From assembly GCA_029938745.1 (NCBI GenBank), contig JAOZUJ010000045.1:1-8082 (forward strand): a DNA stretch of 8,082 nucleotides. Reading direction: 5' to 3'. The notes beneath the pieces are model-generated. The model was given only the letters and a program-made list of their open reading frames with translations. It had not been told where the DNA came from and ran no database searches. Below, one piece after another: positions 6,401 to 8,082 of this stretch (its first letter is position 1; each line of letters starts with the position of its first letter). Made by a program: the position numbers and the translations under genes. Source of the stretch: Candidatus Moraniibacteriota bacterium (GTDB lineage Bacteria > Patescibacteriota > Minisyncoccia > Moranbacterales > GCA-2747515).

Positions 6401-6959
6401 TCTTTTTTTGTTTATCAAAATGTGGATGATCTTGTAATTCAAGATAAAAATTATCTTTGCCAAAAATATCATTATATAAAAGAGCTTTTTCTTTTGCCTT
6501 GTCGTAGCCACCATTTGAGATTAATTCATTTACCTCTCCGTGACTATTTCCAGATAATGCAATCAATCCATCAGAATGTTTGCGTAACACATCATAATCA
6601 ACGCGAGGCTCAAAATGAAAACCTTCCAACTGTCCAATGGTGACTATTTTGAGAAGATTTTTATATCCAGCTTCATTTGTAGCAAGTAAAACGAGTTGAT
6701 TGACTTTTCGTGAGTTTGCAGATGCAGTTTTTTTGTCCATGCCACCAGGCGCAACAAGGATCTCTGCGCCAATAATAGATTTAATGCCACGTTCTTTTGC
6801 TTTAACATAAAAATCTACAGCACCATAGACTGCATTTTTGTCTGTGAGAGCCATTGCAGTCATCCCATCTTTTTCACAAGCATCCAAAAGATCATCGATC
6901 TTAGCAAGACCGTTTAAAAGAGAAAAATCAGAATGAACATGAAGATGTACAAATGACAT
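3438..6959 (-). CDS. dnaE: DNA polymerase III alpha subunit (replicative polymerase)
   Basis: This is the catalytic subunit of the replicative polymerase. At 1173 aa it is full length (E. coli 1160). Domains in order: PHP (1-270, HLHVHSDFSLLNG at 5-17); palm with GPGRGSAAGS (357-366), catalytic Asp401 and Asp403 in PDVDMDF, and Asp556 in KMDFLGL; fingers with LYRPGPM (634-640), YQEQVM (676-681) and GYGFNRSHA (743-751); tandem HhH region (about 830-890); clamp-binding motif QDSLF (917-921); OB fold (about 986-1065); a lysine-rich linker (1079-1104); and a small C-terminal domain. In the PHP domain the usual TDH reads TDK (Lys41) and the usual NDxHY reads GDVYY (Tyr209). Metal-dependent PHP proofreading is therefore probably lost, as in E. 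coli, and a separate DnaQ-like exonuclease would be needed. There is no SD sequence; CTTCCCT directly precedes the ATG. Confidence 0.98.
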   Translation of the reverse strand: MSFVHLHVHSDFSLLNGLAKIDDLLDACEKDGMTAMALTDKNAVYGAVDFYVKAKERGIKSIIGAEILVAPGGMDKKTASANSRKVNQLVLLATNEAGYKNLLKIVTIGQLEGFHFEPRVDYDVLRKHSDGLIALSGNSHGEVNELISNGGYDKAKEKALLYNDIFGKDNFYLELQDHPHFDKQKKINTGLIKLSKKTGLPLVACGDVYYINKEDADIHDILLCIQMNRKVNEIDRPNMKKFDLSFHTEKEMQKIFAHVPEALENTVKIADRCNFEMELGHTKLPYYPLPEGKTADETLRDMCEEKIHEKFGDNITKVYRDRMDYELDIIQKTGYASYFLIVQDFTNWARDNGIIVGPGRGSAAGSFVSYLTGITNMDPIEYKLLFERFLNPERVSMPDVDMDFPDDRRDDVLTYVRDTYGADHVAQIITFGTMAARAAIRDAGRALAFPYNFCDQIAKLIPEFTSIDGAIAEVPDFKRLHKENSDARELIDAARRLEGLCRHSSVHACGVVITDKPVVEYSAMQRVSGDDEATVTQYASSTKFSAVEKIGLLKMDFLGLKNLTIIQNTLEIVKKIHDIDIDIDNIPLDDKKTYELLQEAHTTGVFQLESSGMKRYLRLLKPTVLEDIIAMVALYRPGPMEWIPDFIDGKHGKKKVVYLHPKLEAILADTYGVAVYQEQVMRIAQDLAGFTLGEADILRKAMGKKIFKLIKEQKIKFVEGCVKNGVSKEVAEKVFSFIEPFAGYGFNRSHAACYGLIGYQTAYLKAHHPAEFMAALMTADQGNTDRIAIEAAECRDMDIEVLAPDINESFQEFAAIYVEDDIKKEYPRIRFGLNAIKNVGKPVAKEIVAERKRNGKYTDITDFCTRVGSKDLNKKSIDALAMVGAFDKFAPRDDILGSIDSILTFVKDLRTSAQSNQDSLFGNTQLSRAEITITSNESSGKKQHLAWEKQLIGLYISDHPSNEYRDFLDYMCTPLDELNQDKANKMVTVGGIVIAITVILTKKGQNMAFVTLEDGKSTTECIIFPRLLEEIKHLLIEGMPVVMKGNLSDKNDELKFLAESVEEIDAEQNEYAKSVMSTRKKYGTTKVELKKKKEAKEKLISKEKLFITLPENGTHEMISKIKEVLDKCEPGNAIVFLMHNDQEMKTSYEIDYNYLCEENLKNLVEPKNIFLKK

Positions 6960-7001
6960 AAGGGAAGTTGAAAGTTTATAAAGTAGAAAAGTCTATAAAG
7001 T

Positions 7002-7031
7002 ATTGTAACACAAAGATTGATATTTTGGGAA
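7002..7031 (-). promoter_or_regulatory. Probable dnaE promoter (extended -10)
   Basis: Minus-strand TGTTACAAT (7010-7002) is an extended -10 box. TTCCCA (7031-7026) lies 18 bp upstream as a partial -35 box. It overlaps the T-tract of the terminator of the preceding 133-aa gene. A second TATAAA (6980-6975) closer to the ATG has no matching -35 box. Confidence 0.45.
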
Positions 7032-7067
7032 AAAAGAAAAAGAAGTGGGTAATTGTACCTACTTCTT
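7030..7067 (-). terminator. Rho-independent terminator of the 133-aa gene
   Basis: On the minus strand AAGAAGTAGGTA (7067-7056) pairs TACCCACTTCTT (7051-7040) over 12 positions with one A-C mismatch and a CAAT loop, followed by TTTCTTTTTT (7039-7030). It starts 12 bp after the stop codon and separates the gene from dnaE. Confidence 0.8.
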
Positions 7068-7078
7068 TATGCTAATAA

Positions 7079-7480
7079 CTATACTACAGATGTAGTAGTT
7101 AATTGTTTTTTACGCAAACGGTAGCGATGCTGATAAATAGCATCCATGCTTCTGCCGAGCTGTATTGCTAATTCTCGCGTTGTACAACTACTCTCTAGAA
7201 TGAGCTCTTCTTCCAGAGTTGTCCAGTCAGTACCATCATTAGTTGCAGTCTCTTGTGTTTCTTTGCGAGATACTCTGCTGATATGATTTTCATGAGCACG
7301 ATTGTTGTTGCGCCATGTATCATTAACTTTTTTACAATCAGTAGGTTTCAAAAAACGTCTGCGTGCAGCTCGCACGGCACTAGCAGTGCAGTTATCTCCG
7401 ATTATCTGTGCAATTTTATGTGTTGGAACCTCGTAACTTACGATCATCTTACGATATGGTCCATATTTTGAATTTTTCAC
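7079..7480 (-). CDS. Small protein with a SANT/Myb-like helix-turn-helix, putative DNA-binding regulator (133 aa)
   Basis: The C-terminal part, TDWTTLEEELILESS...TRELAIQLGRSMDAIYQHRYRLRKK (about 84-125), has the pattern of a SANT/Myb-like or homeodomain-like fold: Trp86, an acidic first helix, then ELAxxLGRSxxAIxxxxxRLRKK as the recognition helix-turn-helix. The N-terminal part (about 17-45: VPTHKIAQIIGDN, then SAVRAARRRFL) has a similar helix-turn-helix rhythm, so the protein may hold two DNA-binding modules joined by a polar, His/Asn-rich linker (50-83). There is no membrane segment or signal peptide. The GTG start at 7480-7478 is fixed by AAGGAG (7492-7487) 6 nt upstream. The gene has its own promoter and terminator, lies upstream of dnaE on the same strand and is divergent from rnhB. 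The target sites are unknown. Confidence 0.85.
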   Translation of the reverse strand: MKNSKYGPYRKMIVSYEVPTHKIAQIIGDNCTASAVRAARRRFLKPTDCKKVNDTWRNNNRAHENHISRVSRKETQETATNDGTDWTTLEEELILESSCTTRELAIQLGRSMDAIYQHRYRLRKKQLTTTSVV

Positions 7481-7486
7481 AGATAT

Positions 7487-7492
7487 CTCCTT
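7487..7492 (-). promoter_or_regulatory. Shine-Dalgarno sequence fixing the GTG start of the 133-aa gene
   Basis: Minus-strand AAGGAG lies 6 nt before the GTG at 7480-7478. It is the only good ribosome site in this intergenic region and selects GTG over internal codons. Confidence 0.8.
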
Positions 7493-7505
7493 AGATCAGT
7501 ATTAT

Positions 7506-7534
7506 TTTATAGCAATAATTTCCAAATATGTTAA
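7506..7534 (-). promoter_or_regulatory. Promoter of the 133-aa gene
   Basis: Minus-strand TTAACA (7534-7529), a 17-bp spacer and TATAAA (7511-7506) match the -35 and -10 consensus at 5 of 6 positions each. The -35 box overlaps the palindrome TTAATATATTAA (7531-7542), so a repressor bound there would block it. Confidence 0.7.
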
Positions 7535-7542
7535 TATATTAA
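7531..7542. promoter_or_regulatory. AT-only 12-bp palindrome in the divergent regulator-rnhB region
   Basis: TTAATATATTAA is a perfect palindrome that overlaps the -35 box of the 133-aa gene. It could be an autoregulatory operator for that putative DNA-binding protein. In AT-rich DNA it could equally be chance. Confidence 0.25.
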
Positions 7543-7559
7543 TGTACAGAATGTGAAAT

Positions 7560-7565
7560 TATAAC
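7560..7565 (+). promoter_or_regulatory. Possible -10 box for a near-leaderless rnhB transcript
   Basis: TATAAC (7560-7565) matches the -10 consensus at 5 of 6 positions and ends 8 bp before the rnhB ATG. Transcription from it would start at or next to the start codon. No convincing -35 box is present. Confidence 0.3.
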
Positions 7566-7573
7566 ATAAAACT

Positions 7574-8082
7574 ATGAAAATTGCAACATTTGAAAAAGAA
7601 AAGGAATTACACTGCGCTGGCTATGATATTATTGCAGGAGTAGATGAAGTTGGACGTGGTCCATTGGCTGGGCCAGTCGTTGCAGGTGCATGTGTGATTA
7701 AAGATATTGCAGATTTTGCAAGCGTGTCTGATGAAGGTCAATGGAAGTTAGTCAGAGATTCAAAGCTATTGAGTGAAAAGCAACGAGAAGAATCTTTTGA
7801 ATTTATACGAGGAAAATTTTTTGTCGGCATTGGAAAATGTAGTCCAAAGGCGATTGATGAAATTAATATTTTGCAAGCAACATTTCTTGCAATGAAAAAG
7901 GCATTGGATGCACTTGAAAAAGATATTAATAATGATGAGGTTTATACAGAAGCCGAAAAAATGATGATAATGATTGATGGAAATCAATTATTACCAAATT
8001 TTACACGAGAACAAATGACCGTCGCGAAAGGGGATCAAATATCAAAAAGTATCGCAGCAGCATCAATTATCGCAAAAGTTGT
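7574..8082 (+). CDS. rnhB: Ribonuclease HII, N-terminal part (cut by window edge)
   Basis: RNase HII cleaves RNA in RNA-DNA hybrids and removes single ribonucleotides misincorporated into DNA, starting ribonucleotide excision repair. The 169 complete codons present show GVDEVGRGPLAGPVVAGA (22-39) with catalytic Asp24 and Glu25, DSKLLSEKQRE (62-72), IDEINILQATFLAM (94-107), MIDGN (133-137) with catalytic Asp135, and VAKGDQISKSIAAASIIAKV (150-169). The fourth acidic residue, expected shortly after AKV in a (T)RD segment, is beyond the right edge. The segment between 110 and 130 (ALEKDINNDEVYTEAEKM) looks somewhat expanded and acidic. The ATG at 7574 has no SD sequence. No other start gives the full N-terminal motif with a short lead. 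Confidence 0.96.
   Translation, partial: MKIATFEKEKELHCAGYDIIAGVDEVGRGPLAGPVVAGACVIKDIADFASVSDEGQWKLVRDSKLLSEKQREESFEFIRGKFFVGIGKCSPKAIDEINILQATFLAMKKALDALEKDINNDEVYTEAEKMMIMIDGNQLLPNFTREQMTVAKGDQISKSIAAASIIAKV

Noticed and set aside
1..8082. CRISPR arrays, tRNA or rRNA genes, transposases, prophage genes, toxin-antitoxin pairs
   Set aside because: No repeat-spacer series, cloverleaf, rRNA-like segment or transposase motif was seen on either strand.

Overview
The window is about 8.1 kb of AT-rich, gene-dense bacterial chromosome. It carries four recognisable housekeeping genes: miaA (left edge, partial), thrS, dnaE and rnhB (right edge, partial). Interleaved with them are three small genes of unknown or only partly inferable function. 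TGA is used as a stop (54-aa gene) and the long frames read through in the standard code, which argues against recoded Gracilibacteria/Absconditabacteria. Several features together suggest a Patescibacteria (CPR, Parcubacteria-like) genome: a threonyl-tRNA synthetase lacking the N-terminal TGS domain, housekeeping genes without Shine-Dalgarno sequences, lineage-restricted small proteins, and one-gene transcription units. This placement is an inference and was not tested by any search.

Layout from left to right. miaA (minus, 5' end only) is divergent from a 54-aa gene (plus, GTG start, strong SD) that ends in a clean intrinsic terminator. thrS (minus) converges on that gene. The nearly 400-bp region upstream of thrS has no protein gene but is densely regulatory. 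On the minus strand it holds a promoter, a compact T-box riboswitch with a TGGAACC antiterminator bulge and a competing terminator, and then a GTCATTCCCGC-type palindromic repeat. The thrS promoter is divergent from an excellent promoter (TTGACA, 17 bp, TATGAT) for a 185-aa protein of unknown function. The two -35 boxes lie inside a perfect 29-bp palindrome. The 185-aa gene ends in a 17-bp-stem terminator whose T-tract overlaps the stop codon of the convergent dnaE. dnaE (minus, 1173 aa) is a full-length replicative polymerase alpha subunit. Upstream of it is a 133-aa, likely DNA-binding protein (minus) with its own promoter and terminator, divergent from rnhB (plus), which runs off the right edge.

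Functionally the window is information processing: tRNA modification (MiaA), tRNA charging (ThrRS), replication (DnaE) and removal of RNA from DNA (RNase HII). The most interesting element is the thrS leader. It appears to be a tRNA-sensing transcriptional switch with an unusually short Stem I, so ThrRS synthesis would respond to uncharged tRNA-Thr. A second pattern is that the three small unknown genes all have strong SD sequences and the four housekeeping genes have none.
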